Assembly (NCBI GenBank): GCA_046542845.1
Contig: JBKHAN010000001.1
Coordinates: forward strand, 1-64,000
Direction of reading: 5' to 3'
Length of the DNA: 64,000 bases
Origin: SKKC01 sp046542845
GTDB taxonomy: Bacteria; Spirochaetota; Spirochaetia; DSM-27196; SKKC01
Positions 1-7,135 of the stretch are shown piece by piece. The position numbers and the translations under genes were made by a program. How positions within the stretch are numbered: position 1 is the stretch's first letter; each line of letters begins with the position of its first letter. The notes beneath the pieces were generated by a model that was not told the DNA's origin, made no database searches, and was given only the letters and a program-made list of their open reading frames with translations.

Positions 1-411
1 TCCAAAGCGGCGGACGCCGCTGACCCCACCGACGACGAGCGCGAGCACCAGCAGTGCCGCGACGATGCTCCGCACGAAAAGCGGCAGCAGGATGTAACGC
101 CCCACGGGCACCGTGACCTCGCCCCGAGGCGCGCCATCAACATGCAGCCTCAGTCTCAGGCGGGTGTACCCGAGAACCCGGCCGGTCAACTGCATAACCA
201 CCGGGCGATCGGTTCGCAACGGCAGGTCGCGCGCATCAAACGAATGGACAGGATGTATCCGTGAGCCGCGGACAGCCGCAACATTCACCAGGGCCCGCGT
301 CTGATCCGGATGCATGGGAGTTACCTTCAGCGACCCGCCTGCGTTCGGACTCGCTTTAAGGAAGGGGACGAAGTGAGAATTCTCTATCTCTACCTGAAAC
401 GAAACAGCCAT
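1..411 (-). CDS. Membrane protein of unknown function, C-terminus cut by the window edge
   Basis: The frame is open from an ATG at 411 to the left edge, giving 137 codons with no stop. The first ~105 residues are soluble and rich in Arg and Val, with a possible beta-sandwich character. They are followed by a hydrophobic stretch (about residues 108-131, beginning ILLPLF) that looks like a membrane helix. No family is recognised. The gene is divergent from the DUF4129/MoxR operon, with about 85 bp between the starts, so the two may be co-regulated. The upstream ribosome site is weak (GGTTGGA a few bases before the ATG). Reality as a gene is supported by the clean long frame and the GC-rich third codon positions. 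Function is unknown. Confidence 0.6.
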   Translation of the reverse strand, partial: MAVSFQVEIENSHFVPFLKASPNAGGSLKVTPMHPDQTRALVNVAAVRGSRIHPVHSFDARDLPLRTDRPVVMQLTGRVLGYTRLRLRLHVDGAPRGEVTVPVGRYILLPLFVRSIVAALLVLALVVGGVSGVRRFG

Positions 412-496
412 AGTTCCAACCGTGTGAAGTGTACCCCATCATTTGAAATAGTGACAGTCGCCCTTGAGCTGCACAGCCGGTCGCTGCTACGGTCCT

Positions 497-1417
497 ATGG
501 TCATGAAGCAGTTCGGATGGCTGAAACGCAATCGTGCCAGGTCCCTGATCCTCATAGCGTTGATTGCGCTGGTCTTTTCCGGTGGGATGGACAGCGTTCG
601 TTTCAACCCGGGATACCGCCTCGATGTACCCGATATGGGCGCGAGCGGGACCGGAGGGGGTGGTTTCGCCGGTTCCGAGCGCGCGTTCATGCTGGTTCTC
701 TGGGTCACCCTGGGCGCATCTGTACTGAGTGTGATTGTCTCCATGCTGACAGCCGAGGGGAGACAGCGGCTGCTTGTATCGTCAGCCATTGTCGTCGGGG
801 CCTTTCTTCTGCTCGGTGTGATCGCGGAACGGATTCCCGAGCTTGAAGCTCCGCTCGCGGGCCCCGTCGAGGACGAAGCGCAGGCCGAGTTCGGTGAAAC
901 AGGGGATGACCTGCCGCCGACCGGGGATGCAGACGGACCCCCGCGACCGCAGCCCCAGGAAGCCCCGCCCTACCTCGGATACGTGCTGGCCACGGTTGTG
1001 TCGGCGATCGCGGCGTTTATGGTGTTTCGAAGCACCAGCGGCCGTGGGCGCCCGGCACAGCAGGATCCGGATACCGGCGATAATACCTTGTCGCTTGAAT
1101 CATGGGCGAAGGACGCGCAGCGGCACCTCGAAGACCATGAACAGAGCCTGGATGCGATTCAACGCTCGTACTACGACCTCGAGCGAACCGCCCGCTCACA
1201 GCTCGGCTCGGTGCGACATCAGCACTCGACGGCTCGCGAGTTCTGCGAAGTCCTCGCGAGCTATGGACTTCCCAGGGACGAGTTGATCACGCTGGTCGGT
1301 CTGTTTGAACGCAGCCGATACGGCGATTCGCGCACCGGGCCCGAGGAGCGCGACCGGGCACGAGATGCATTATCGGCTGTGGTAGACGCGATTGCGCACC
1401 GGGGAGAAGCATCGTGA
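497..1417 (+). CDS. DUF4129 domain membrane protein
   Basis: This 306-residue protein has about four membrane helices (roughly residues 10-28, 60-80, 90-108 and 155-170), with an acidic, proline-rich linker before the fourth. The cytoplasmic C-terminal domain fits DUF4129: IQRSYYDLERTA near residue 225, then DELITLVGLFERSRYG and an Ala-rich final helix. DUF4129 is the domain found at the C-terminus of TgpA-type transglutaminase-like proteins and in proteins encoded beside MoxR/DUF58. Start: ATG 497, with an in-frame ATG at 503 as the alternative. A further in-frame ATG at 464 would add 11 residues that do not look like a membrane protein N-terminus. The stop overlaps the next start. The role is probably assembly or regulation of a membrane-associated complex with the downstream MoxR ATPase. 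The exact function is unknown. Confidence 0.75.
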   Translation: MVMKQFGWLKRNRARSLILIALIALVFSGGMDSVRFNPGYRLDVPDMGASGTGGGGFAGSERAFMLVLWVTLGASVLSVIVSMLTAEGRQRLLVSSAIVVGAFLLLGVIAERIPELEAPLAGPVEDEAQAEFGETGDDLPPTGDADGPPRPQPQEAPPYLGYVLATVVSAIAAFMVFRSTSGRGRPAQQDPDTGDNTLSLESWAKDAQRHLEDHEQSLDAIQRSYYDLERTARSQLGSVRHQHSTAREFCEVLASYGLPRDELITLVGLFERSRYGDSRTGPEERDRARDALSAVVDAIAHRGEAS

Positions 1418-2037
1418 GACAGCGGCGCGGTCGAACCGTGCTTCTTTCACTCCTGACCGCTGCGGCGATTCTCGCATTCCTGCTCGGTCCGGGGCGGCCC
1501 GTCCTGCAGGCAGCCGCGTCCACGCTCTACTCGGCATTGCTGTATGCACGGTATCTGTTTCTGGCGGTTCCGGGCGTGTTCTGGTGGACCATTACCAGTA
1601 TCGGCGTCGTTGCGGTTGTGGCCCGGACGTCCCTGCGCGAACTGCGCGAAGGCTCACCATACCACCTCTGGAGGCGCACGCGCAGGCGCGAAACGAGTCC
1701 GGATAACCGCCTGCGAACACTGAGAAACCAGCTGCTCGAGATGGCCGATTCACCGACATCCAGGGCAGTTATAGAGCGGGAACTGGTAGATTTGACCTCG
1801 CACCTTCTCCGAGGTCGGCGCTGGACTCGGACCGGGGGGGCCGAACTTGCCACACACCCGGCATTGTCGGGATATCCTGAGCTCAGAAACCTGGTTGAAA
1901 CGGGTCCAGAATATACAGGACCCCGCAGAATCGGGAAACGCGACGATTATCGACAGCGCCTTCTCGACGAAACCGGACGGCACATACGCGCACTGGAAAC
2001 CATTACCAACCCAAGGGAGTATCATCAACATGAATAA
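1414..2037 (+). CDS. Small membrane protein of the MoxR/DUF58 operon (DUF7269-like)
   Basis: The 207-residue protein starts at a GTG that overlaps the DUF4129 stop (GTGA). It has two N-terminal membrane helices (about residues 8-28 and 38-72) and a charged cytoplasmic tail with predicted helices (RLRTLRNQLLEMA, RAVIERELVDL). The stop overlaps the MoxR start by 8 bases. Position and architecture (two helices plus a cytoplasmic tail between DUF4129 and MoxR genes) match a small protein seen in similar operons, including the haloarchaeal DUF7269 family. I base that on gene order more than on residues, so the family name is tentative. Confidence 0.65.
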   Translation: MRQRRGRTVLLSLLTAAAILAFLLGPGRPVLQAAASTLYSALLYARYLFLAVPGVFWWTITSIGVVAVVARTSLRELREGSPYHLWRRTRRRETSPDNRLRTLRNQLLEMADSPTSRAVIERELVDLTSHLLRGRRWTRTGGAELATHPALSGYPELRNLVETGPEYTGPRRIGKRDDYRQRLLDETGRHIRALETITNPREYHQHE

Positions 2038-3001
2038 CAGCAACAGTTCCGCCTCGTCAGCGGTTTCACAGCTGACCGAGTCGATCGTCTCGGAGATCGG
2101 GAAGGTGGTCGTGGGTAAGGACCCGCTGATTCAGGACGTGATCGCAGCCTTTCTCGCAAGAGGTCATGTACTATTTGAAGACGTCCCCGGACTCGGCAAG
2201 ACACTGCTCGCGCGGAGTATTGCCGCCTGTCTCGGACTCGAGTATCGACGTCTTCAGTGCACGCCAGACCTGTTGCCCGGGGACATTACGGGGGGATACA
2301 TGTTGAATCCGGAGAGTGGTTCGTTTGAACTCCGGCACGGACCGGTGTTCACCAACATCCTCCTCGCAGACGAAATCAACCGCGCATCACCAAAGACACA
2401 GAGCGCCCTACTTCAGGCAATGCAGGAAGGTGAAGTGAGTATCGAGGGGAGAACCTTTCCCTTACCCCGCCCCTTTTTCGTCATGGCAACGCAGAATCCA
2501 GTCGAATACGAAGGGACATTCCCACTCCCCGAGGCACAACTTGATCGCTTTATCATGAAAACGAGCGTCGGTTATCCGGACCGCGACCAGGAGTGTCGCA
2601 TTCTCCGGTATCGAATAGACCGAAAGCAGGACGAAGCGGTGGTGCACAAGGTCGTCGACCAGCATCTGCTGCAGCAGGCCTTTGACGAGATAGAGGGTGT
2701 CCACGTTTCCGCAGACCTCGAGCGTTACATCGTAGATGTGGTCGCCGCGACACGTCGTGATCGCGGCGTGACCGTCGGTGCCAGCCCGAGGGGGTCGCTC
2801 GCGCTTTTGAAACTCGCCCGGTCGAGAGCCCGTCAAGCCGATCGGAACTTCATTATTCCGGATGACATTACCCGCTTTGCCTCTTCAGCGCTGGCCCATC
2901 GCATTGTGCTCTCACCTGACCTGTGGACGCGACCGGGGGCGGCGGAGCGAGTCGTTTCTCAGTGCCTGCAGTCGGTGCCTGTTCCGGTGATCCATTCATG
3001 A
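2030..3001 (+). CDS. MoxR-family AAA+ ATPase
   Basis: This 323-residue ATPase contains the MoxR hallmarks: a Walker A region EDVPGLGKTLLARS near residue 43, Walker B DEINRASPKTQSALLQAM, and the sensor region TQNPVEYEGTFPLPEAQLDRF, followed by an AAA lid domain. MoxR ATPases act as chaperone-like remodelers that insert cofactors into, or activate, partner proteins with von Willebrand A-type domains, usually encoded next door. Start: ATG 2030 is preceded by GGGAG about 11 bases upstream. Longer frames upstream run through the previous gene. The stop overlaps the start of the DUF58 gene (ATGATG), so the two are translationally coupled. Family assignment is firm; the client is inferred to be the DUF58 protein. 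Confidence 0.93.
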   Translation: MNNSNSSASSAVSQLTESIVSEIGKVVVGKDPLIQDVIAAFLARGHVLFEDVPGLGKTLLARSIAACLGLEYRRLQCTPDLLPGDITGGYMLNPESGSFELRHGPVFTNILLADEINRASPKTQSALLQAMQEGEVSIEGRTFPLPRPFFVMATQNPVEYEGTFPLPEAQLDRFIMKTSVGYPDRDQECRILRYRIDRKQDEAVVHKVVDQHLLQQAFDEIEGVHVSADLERYIVDVVAATRRDRGVTVGASPRGSLALLKLARSRARQADRNFIIPDDITRFASSALAHRIVLSPDLWTRPGAAERVVSQCLQSVPVPVIHS

Positions 3002-4299
3002 TGCACAGAAGCGATGCATCACAGACCGTCGCGCTTCGGCAGACCACGCTTTTTCTCTTGATGGCCTTTGCGATCGCAAGCGGTCTGCTGATCCGGAGTT
3101 CGTTTCCGTTTTCGCTCGCCATACCGGTAATCGTGTACCTGCTACTCGGGCAACACCCCGCCGACGTGGCAACGCGATCCCGGGTGTCCGCCGACAGGCT
3201 GCGGGTTTCCGCGGGGGAGGAGGTAACGGTAACGGCAACGGTCAGTCTCGACGCGCCGGTTGCGTTCGTACGCGTAGAGCAGGCTTTGCCGGTCGGCGTG
3301 GAACACGTGTCCGGCGATCTGTACTTCGCGGGCCGTCACGATGCGGGGCACGACATAGAACTCACGTATACGATCAGGTGTCCCCGGGGCGTTCACTTGA
3401 TCCGCTCACCTACGGTCACGGTTTCCAACGCGACCCTGCTTCGGGAGACATCGGTGCAGTCGCCTGATCGTGTACGCATACACTCGGTTCCACGCGTCCA
3501 CGGTCCGAGGCGCGTATCGATACGTCCCCCGCAGGTGAACCTCTTTCCCGGCATTATCCCTTCCCGCATAGCGGGAAGCGGAACACAGTTCTTCGACCTT
3601 CGCGAGTACCGCCCCGGTGACAGCCTTCGGCGCGTATCGCGGAAATCGCAACTGAGCTCGGGTCGCCTGGCCCGACTACTCGTGACCGAGTACGAGGAAG
3701 AACGCGCGGTGGATGTGTGCATCATCCTCGACGTTCGCAGGTCCGTATATGAACACACGGATACCGCGCTGTTCGACGCGGCGTGTAACGGGGCGGCGGG
3801 TCTTGCCGAACGGTTCTCTTCGGACGGAAACCGTGTCAGCCTGCTTATGTACGGCGGAGCGTTGCAGTGGGCAGCTCCGGGATACGGGAAACGCCGGAAG
3901 GAGGCAATTCTCGATCAACTCGCTGAAGCGCGGTTACAGGAACACGGAGCCTTTCAGGACCTGAGCCGGCTTCCCCTGCACCTTCTTCGGTCCGGGACGC
4001 AGCTGATCCTCGTAAGCCCGCTGCACATCGACGACACGAAGGACCTGCATACCCTGCACGCGCGGGGCTTCCGGGTATTTGTCCTTCGTCCGAACTCTCT
4101 CGAGTCGTCCCGCAGACAGCTCCCCGACGACGCGTACACGGAGCTTGCGTATCGTCTGGTGAAGCTCGAACACTCCCGTCTCTCCGAGGAACTCGAACGG
4201 CACGGTATCCTTGTCGTCGACTGGCGGGATGGTCTGAGCCTCGCGGAGTGCTTCTCCGTGAATCGGGCGCGGTTCGACGCGTGGAGTCGTCATCGATGA
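2998..4299 (+). CDS. DUF58 domain protein, probable MoxR partner
   Basis: This protein of about 433 residues has two N-terminal membrane helices (about residues 15-50), a beta-rich region, and a DUF58 core with the diagnostic stretch GSGTQFFDLREYRPGDSLRRV. That is followed by a von Willebrand A-like segment (VDVCIILDVRRS near residue 235). DUF58 proteins are membrane-anchored partners of MoxR ATPases. The metal-binding DxSxS of a canonical vWA is here DVRRS, so metal binding may be absent or altered. Start: tandem ATGs at 2998 and 3001, overlapping the moxR stop. The stop overlaps the next gene (ATGA). Family is secure; cellular role is inferred. Confidence 0.9.
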   Translation: MMHRSDASQTVALRQTTLFLLMAFAIASGLLIRSSFPFSLAIPVIVYLLLGQHPADVATRSRVSADRLRVSAGEEVTVTATVSLDAPVAFVRVEQALPVGVEHVSGDLYFAGRHDAGHDIELTYTIRCPRGVHLIRSPTVTVSNATLLRETSVQSPDRVRIHSVPRVHGPRRVSIRPPQVNLFPGIIPSRIAGSGTQFFDLREYRPGDSLRRVSRKSQLSSGRLARLLVTEYEEERAVDVCIILDVRRSVYEHTDTALFDAACNGAAGLAERFSSDGNRVSLLMYGGALQWAAPGYGKRRKEAILDQLAEARLQEHGAFQDLSRLPLHLLRSGTQLILVSPLHIDDTKDLHTLHARGFRVFVLRPNSLESSRRQLPDDAYTELAYRLVKLEHSRLSEELERHGILVVDWRDGLSLAECFSVNRARFDAWSRHR

Positions 4300-4766
4300 G
4301 CGCGCAGCGTACCGTTCAGTCCGTGTATGCAGTGTCATTCGGCCTCGTAGCCGCTGCTACCGCGCATACATACGGGTACGCGGTCCCGGTACTGCTGATT
4401 CTCGCCGCATGCGGTGTGGTTCTCCTGCGACGCGTACGTCTGCGGTCGGTTGGAGCCTTCATTCCAGGAGTTATGCTGATGATGCCGGTCGGAGGTTCGT
4501 CGCTGCTTCTGCGGGTCCTCGGTGTCGCCGGAGTACTCCTGATGTTCGAGCTTGAAGCCGTACTGCTGCGGCAGGGACCGGAGAGTGGCTGGGCGACGTT
4601 GAAGCCGGTGGGCATGCATCTTGGCGCCATTGCCCTGAGTTCTGCGCTGGCATACGGACTGTACACAGCAGGATTCGTGCTTCCGACCTGGTCAGCCGTC
4701 GTGGCGCTCATTTCGCTGTCGGTGCTGTTTCTCAGACTCGGGAGCGACCGTTCCGATACACAGTAA
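4296..4766 (+). CDS. Small multi-spanning membrane protein ending the MoxR operon
   Basis: The 156-residue protein is strongly hydrophobic, with about five membrane helices and short Arg-containing loops. Its ATG overlaps the DUF58 stop (ATGA), so it belongs to the same operon. No domain is recognised. The place after DUF58 is the place of DUF7519-type membrane proteins in haloarchaeal MoxR operons, but I cannot show sequence similarity. Its 3' end overlaps the convergent methyltransferase gene by about 75 bp. It is likely a membrane component of the MoxR/DUF58 complex. Confidence 0.65.
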   Translation: MSAQRTVQSVYAVSFGLVAAATAHTYGYAVPVLLILAACGVVLLRRVRLRSVGAFIPGVMLMMPVGGSSLLLRVLGVAGVLLMFELEAVLLRQGPESGWATLKPVGMHLGAIALSSALAYGLYTAGFVLPTWSAVVALISLSVLFLRLGSDRSDTQ

Positions 4767-5453
4767 ACGATCCTCAAGCCGGTACGCCGCGTCGCGCTTC
4801 AGTGCGATCATTCTGACTGTTCGCGCGACTCGTGTGTACAGACATCGATTCCCGGCAATTCGCTCGGCGTAGTCGAGCGTCAGCTCACACGCCTCGGTAA
4901 GCTCGGCGACCGAGCATCGCCGTCCGGGAACGAACGCGCAGACGCTCCAGAGCACCGGCATGCGGTGAGCCGTATCGAGCAGGTCAGCCTGAGTGAACAT
5001 TTCCCCGTGCGATATTCCGAGCTCAGTGTCTATCATTGCCTTGCACGCGTGAAGCGTACACGCAGGACCCGACTCGGGAGTACTCGCTTCGCATTGAACA
5101 AAGTCCCACAGAAGCACCGGTGTACCCGGATGCAGAGAGGATAAATAGCGGGAGAATGGCGCCGGGCCGGCAGCCAGACAATGCAACGCGTCGGCACAAA
5201 GAACGAGATCGGGGATCGGACGGTCAAGGCATTCGAGGTCGATGAACTCAGTCAGTGTTCCACGAAAGCCTGGGGCGTGCTCTGAGAGAAGCGGGTCTAC
5301 TCCGAAAAAACGCATGGCTTCAAGCCCCGACGCCTCCAGCACCGCTGACGCCGGGAACGGGTCAGATTCACCGCATCCGACATCCACCACGCAGCCGACC
5401 GATACTGCGCCGAGCGACGCGCGTATGATGTCTGAAAGCTGCGCGCGACTCAC
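4692..5453 (-). CDS. Class I SAM-dependent methyltransferase-like protein
   Basis: The 253-residue protein carries a SAM-binding motif I, VVDVGCGES (residues 22-30), then FFGVDPLL (motif II) and DLVLCADALHCL (motif IV region), which are typical of Rossmann-fold methyltransferases. The substrate is unknown. Start: a GTG at 5453 that overlaps the dusA stop in a GTGA arrangement, so the gene is translationally coupled to dusA. Longer frames only run back into dusA. The pairing suggests a role in RNA modification or translation, but this is inference. The C-terminus is charged (QRNERHDG) and overlaps the convergent membrane protein gene. Confidence 0.7.
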   Translation of the reverse strand: MSRAQLSDIIRASLGAVSVGCVVDVGCGESDPFPASAVLEASGLEAMRFFGVDPLLSEHAPGFRGTLTEFIDLECLDRPIPDLVLCADALHCLAAGPAPFSRYLSSLHPGTPVLLWDFVQCEASTPESGPACTLHACKAMIDTELGISHGEMFTQADLLDTAHRMPVLWSVCAFVPGRRCSVAELTEACELTLDYAERIAGNRCLYTRVARTVRMIALKRDAAYRLEDRLLCIGTVAPESEKQHRQRNERHDG

Positions 5454-6451
5454 CCCGGGGATGCCTCGAGAGCGTCTGTCGGCATACTCTCGACAACGTG
5501 CCGCAGACGCGGTGCAGCATTCTCCGGGAGTTTTCCGCTGAGCCCCTGTCGCCACCGGCGCGCACCGGGCATCCCGGAAAACAGGCCGAGCATGTGGCGC
5601 AGTATCTTGCGCGACGGCGTGCCCTGCGCGTGCCAGCGCTCAAGGTAGGGAATCATCCGTTCCGCTGCCGCCCGGCGGTGCTCCGAGGGGCACGGTGCCC
5701 CCGACGTGCGGGGATCCACGCCGCTCATGACCCAGGGCGTCTCATACGCGGCCCTTCCTATCATGACCCGATCTACGTGGACCAGATGTGCCTCAGCGGC
5801 ATCCAGGCTGCGTATACCGCCGTTTATCTCAATATCGAGATCGGGAAAATCGGTCTTGAGGCGATAGACATCTTCGTACCGCAACGGCGGCACGGTCCGG
5901 TTCTCTTTCGGACTGAGTCCCTCAAGCCACGCTATTCGTGCATGGACCGTAAAGCGCTCCGGTCCCGCCTCGCGCACACGCTTCACAAAGTTGTACATGT
6001 CCTCGTATCGGTCGAGATGATCGATTCCGATGCGATGCTTGACGGTAACCGGTTTTCCGGTGTTGCGCCGCATTGCTTCGACTATGCGCGCAACCAGATC
6101 GGGACTTGCCATGAGGCACGCTCCCAGACCCCGCTCCTGAACCCGATCCGACGGACATCCGACGTTCAGATTCACCTCGTCGTAGTCCCACGGCTCTGCT
6201 GCGGCGACCGCCCGCGCAATCTCCTCGGGGTCACTCCCTCCGAGTTGGAGCGCGAGTGGTCGTTCAACGGGGTCGAAGTCGAGAAGCCATGCGCGGTCTC
6301 CGTGAACTATCGCAGCGGTCGAAATCATTTCCGTATACAGCAGCGCGTCACGCGTAATGCCGCGCATAAAGTAGCGGTAATGGCGGTCGGACCAGTCCAT
6401 CATGGGAGCAACGGAATAGGGAATGTGAGGTAAACGGGCGTTCGTCTGCAT
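5450..6451 (-). CDS. dusA: tRNA-dihydrouridine synthase, DusA type
   Basis: The 333-residue flavoenzyme reduces specific uridines in the D-loop of tRNA to dihydrouridine using FMN and NADPH. Diagnostic features are SVAPMMDWSDRHYR at the N-terminus, NLNVGCPSDRVQERGLGACL with catalytic Cys99 in GCPS, VTVKHRIGID, the HAR motif (TVHARIAWLEGLSPKENR) and the phosphate-binding NGGIRSL. The DRHYRYF and YTEM elements point to the DusA subfamily rather than DusB or DusC. The stop is coupled to a methyltransferase gene (GTGA). No clear Shine-Dalgarno sequence precedes the ATG at 6451. The start is supported by alignment of the APMMDW region close to the N-terminus, as in known DusA proteins. Confidence 0.95.
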   Translation of the reverse strand: MQTNARLPHIPYSVAPMMDWSDRHYRYFMRGITRDALLYTEMISTAAIVHGDRAWLLDFDPVERPLALQLGGSDPEEIARAVAAAEPWDYDEVNLNVGCPSDRVQERGLGACLMASPDLVARIVEAMRRNTGKPVTVKHRIGIDHLDRYEDMYNFVKRVREAGPERFTVHARIAWLEGLSPKENRTVPPLRYEDVYRLKTDFPDLDIEINGGIRSLDAAEAHLVHVDRVMIGRAAYETPWVMSGVDPRTSGAPCPSEHRRAAAERMIPYLERWHAQGTPSRKILRHMLGLFSGMPGARRWRQGLSGKLPENAAPRLRHVVESMPTDALEASPG

Positions 6452-6696
6452 CTGTGGTGATAGTGACTATGATCTCGAAACAGGGTCAAGGGCGCGGGGG
6501 CTATGGAGCTCCGCACCGGTTGTATAGTGTCCGCAACCCTGGTGTTGAATACGGGCTAAATATAGCTTAGGCAATGGTTTATGTACTCTTTTATGAGAAT
6601 TGTCCGCCGTTCTTCTATGTTTTTATGCGTAAAACATTTATGGCTGTAAAACACCACGGTCGCGGACAGTAAACACCGGTTGAACCGCTGCCGGGC

Positions 6697-6728
6697 ATAA
6701 AACGAAGGCCGGGGATTGCCCGGCCTTC
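6697..6728 (-). terminator. Terminator-like hairpin (minus strand)
   Basis: GAAGGCCGGG (6704-6713) pairs perfectly with CCCGGCCTTC (6719-6728) around a 5-base loop. Read on the minus strand, the stem is followed by GTTTTAT. On the plus strand it is followed only by AAAACA. It therefore best fits a weak intrinsic terminator for a leftward transcript. Confidence 0.5.
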
Positions 6729-6883
6729 AAAACAAGGGGAGGATAGGGAAGGTTTCGGTTCGGCCGCTGTTCAGACTGCCGCTGAAAGCGAATCCCGGTA
6801 ACACGGAAGGAGGGCCGCGGGAGCCGGTATCGACTCCAAACCACCTCTCAACGGCGAACGTATGCGACGTTGCCGAATACCTT

Positions 6884-6940
6884 AAAAAAACGCGCCGGTG
6901 GGTTATATTCAGGTTGCGCTGTTGAAGTAGCCACCGGCGC
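6884..6940 (-). terminator. Intrinsic terminator (minus strand) with no annotated gene upstream
   Basis: GCGCCGGTGG (6892-6901) and CCACCGGCGC (6931-6940) form a perfect 10 bp stem. On the minus strand the stem is followed immediately by seven T residues (6890-6884) after one G. The 29-base loop contains a smaller TTCA/TGAA stem. This is a strong terminator shape for an RNA transcribed leftward from about 6941-7070. Confidence 0.65.
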
Positions 6941-7020
6941 TCGTGACGGATAACATCAACGATGTCTCTGCCTTACACGATGAAACCTATACCTCGAAGG
7001 TCTCACCCGTATTTCGGGGG

Positions 7021-7038
7021 CATTACAGTGCTGTAATG
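7021..7038. promoter_or_regulatory. 18 bp palindrome, probable operator for the first ABC importer
   Basis: CATTACAG and CTGTAATG flank a TG centre: a perfect 8+8 inverted repeat. It lies about 33 bp upstream of the TATAAT at 7072, immediately outside the expected -35 region. This is a position suited to an activator, or to a repressor of a leftward promoter. It does not resemble the AAACCGGTTT sites of the glucan genes, so a different regulator is expected. Confidence 0.5.
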
Positions 7039-7071
7039 TTCAACGCTTAACGCAATCATAACATTCGTATG

Positions 7072-7077
7072 TATAAT
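7072..7077 (+). promoter_or_regulatory. Consensus -10 element (TATAAT)
   Basis: A perfect TATAAT at 7072-7077 directly upstream of the importer operon. The -35 is poor (TTAACG at 7047-7052, 19 bp spacer), consistent with need for an activator. The hexamer overlaps an in-frame ATG at 7076, which argues that this ATG is not the translation start if the promoter is real. Confidence 0.4.
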
Positions 7078-7135
7078 GGGCGCCGTGAACAGGCCCAATC
7101 AGACAAAGAGCAGACCGCACAGAGCACAGCGGGCC

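Larger units (their letters stand above)
6452..7071. other. Long intergenic region without a convincing gene
   Basis: About 620 bp with no protein gene I can support. It holds two minus-strand terminator-like hairpins (6697-6728 and 6884-6940) and an 18 bp palindrome (7021-7038), and a TATAAT sequence follows just downstream at 7072-7077. The part between the hairpins (about 6740-6880) contains smaller stems, for example GGAGTCG/CGGCTCC on the minus strand. I could not match it to tmRNA, SRP RNA, RNase P RNA or a common riboswitch. Terminators facing left with no annotated gene upstream of them suggest one or two short minus-strand RNAs. Confidence 0.5.

Noticed and set aside
6740..6885. Structured stretch considered as tmRNA, SRP RNA, RNase P RNA, cobalamin or c-di-GMP riboswitch
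   Set aside because: None of the conserved cores of those RNAs could be located by reading. A covariance-model search would settle it.
6716..6925. Small rightward frame in the 6.5-7.1 kb gap
   Set aside because: Crosses the leftward terminator, has no ribosome site and no motif. The stretch is better explained by RNA structure.
7076..7135. ATG 7076 as start of the first permease
   Set aside because: The ATG overlaps a perfect TATAAT, so a transcript from that promoter would start after it. The ATG at 7136 fits better, though its ribosome site is weak.
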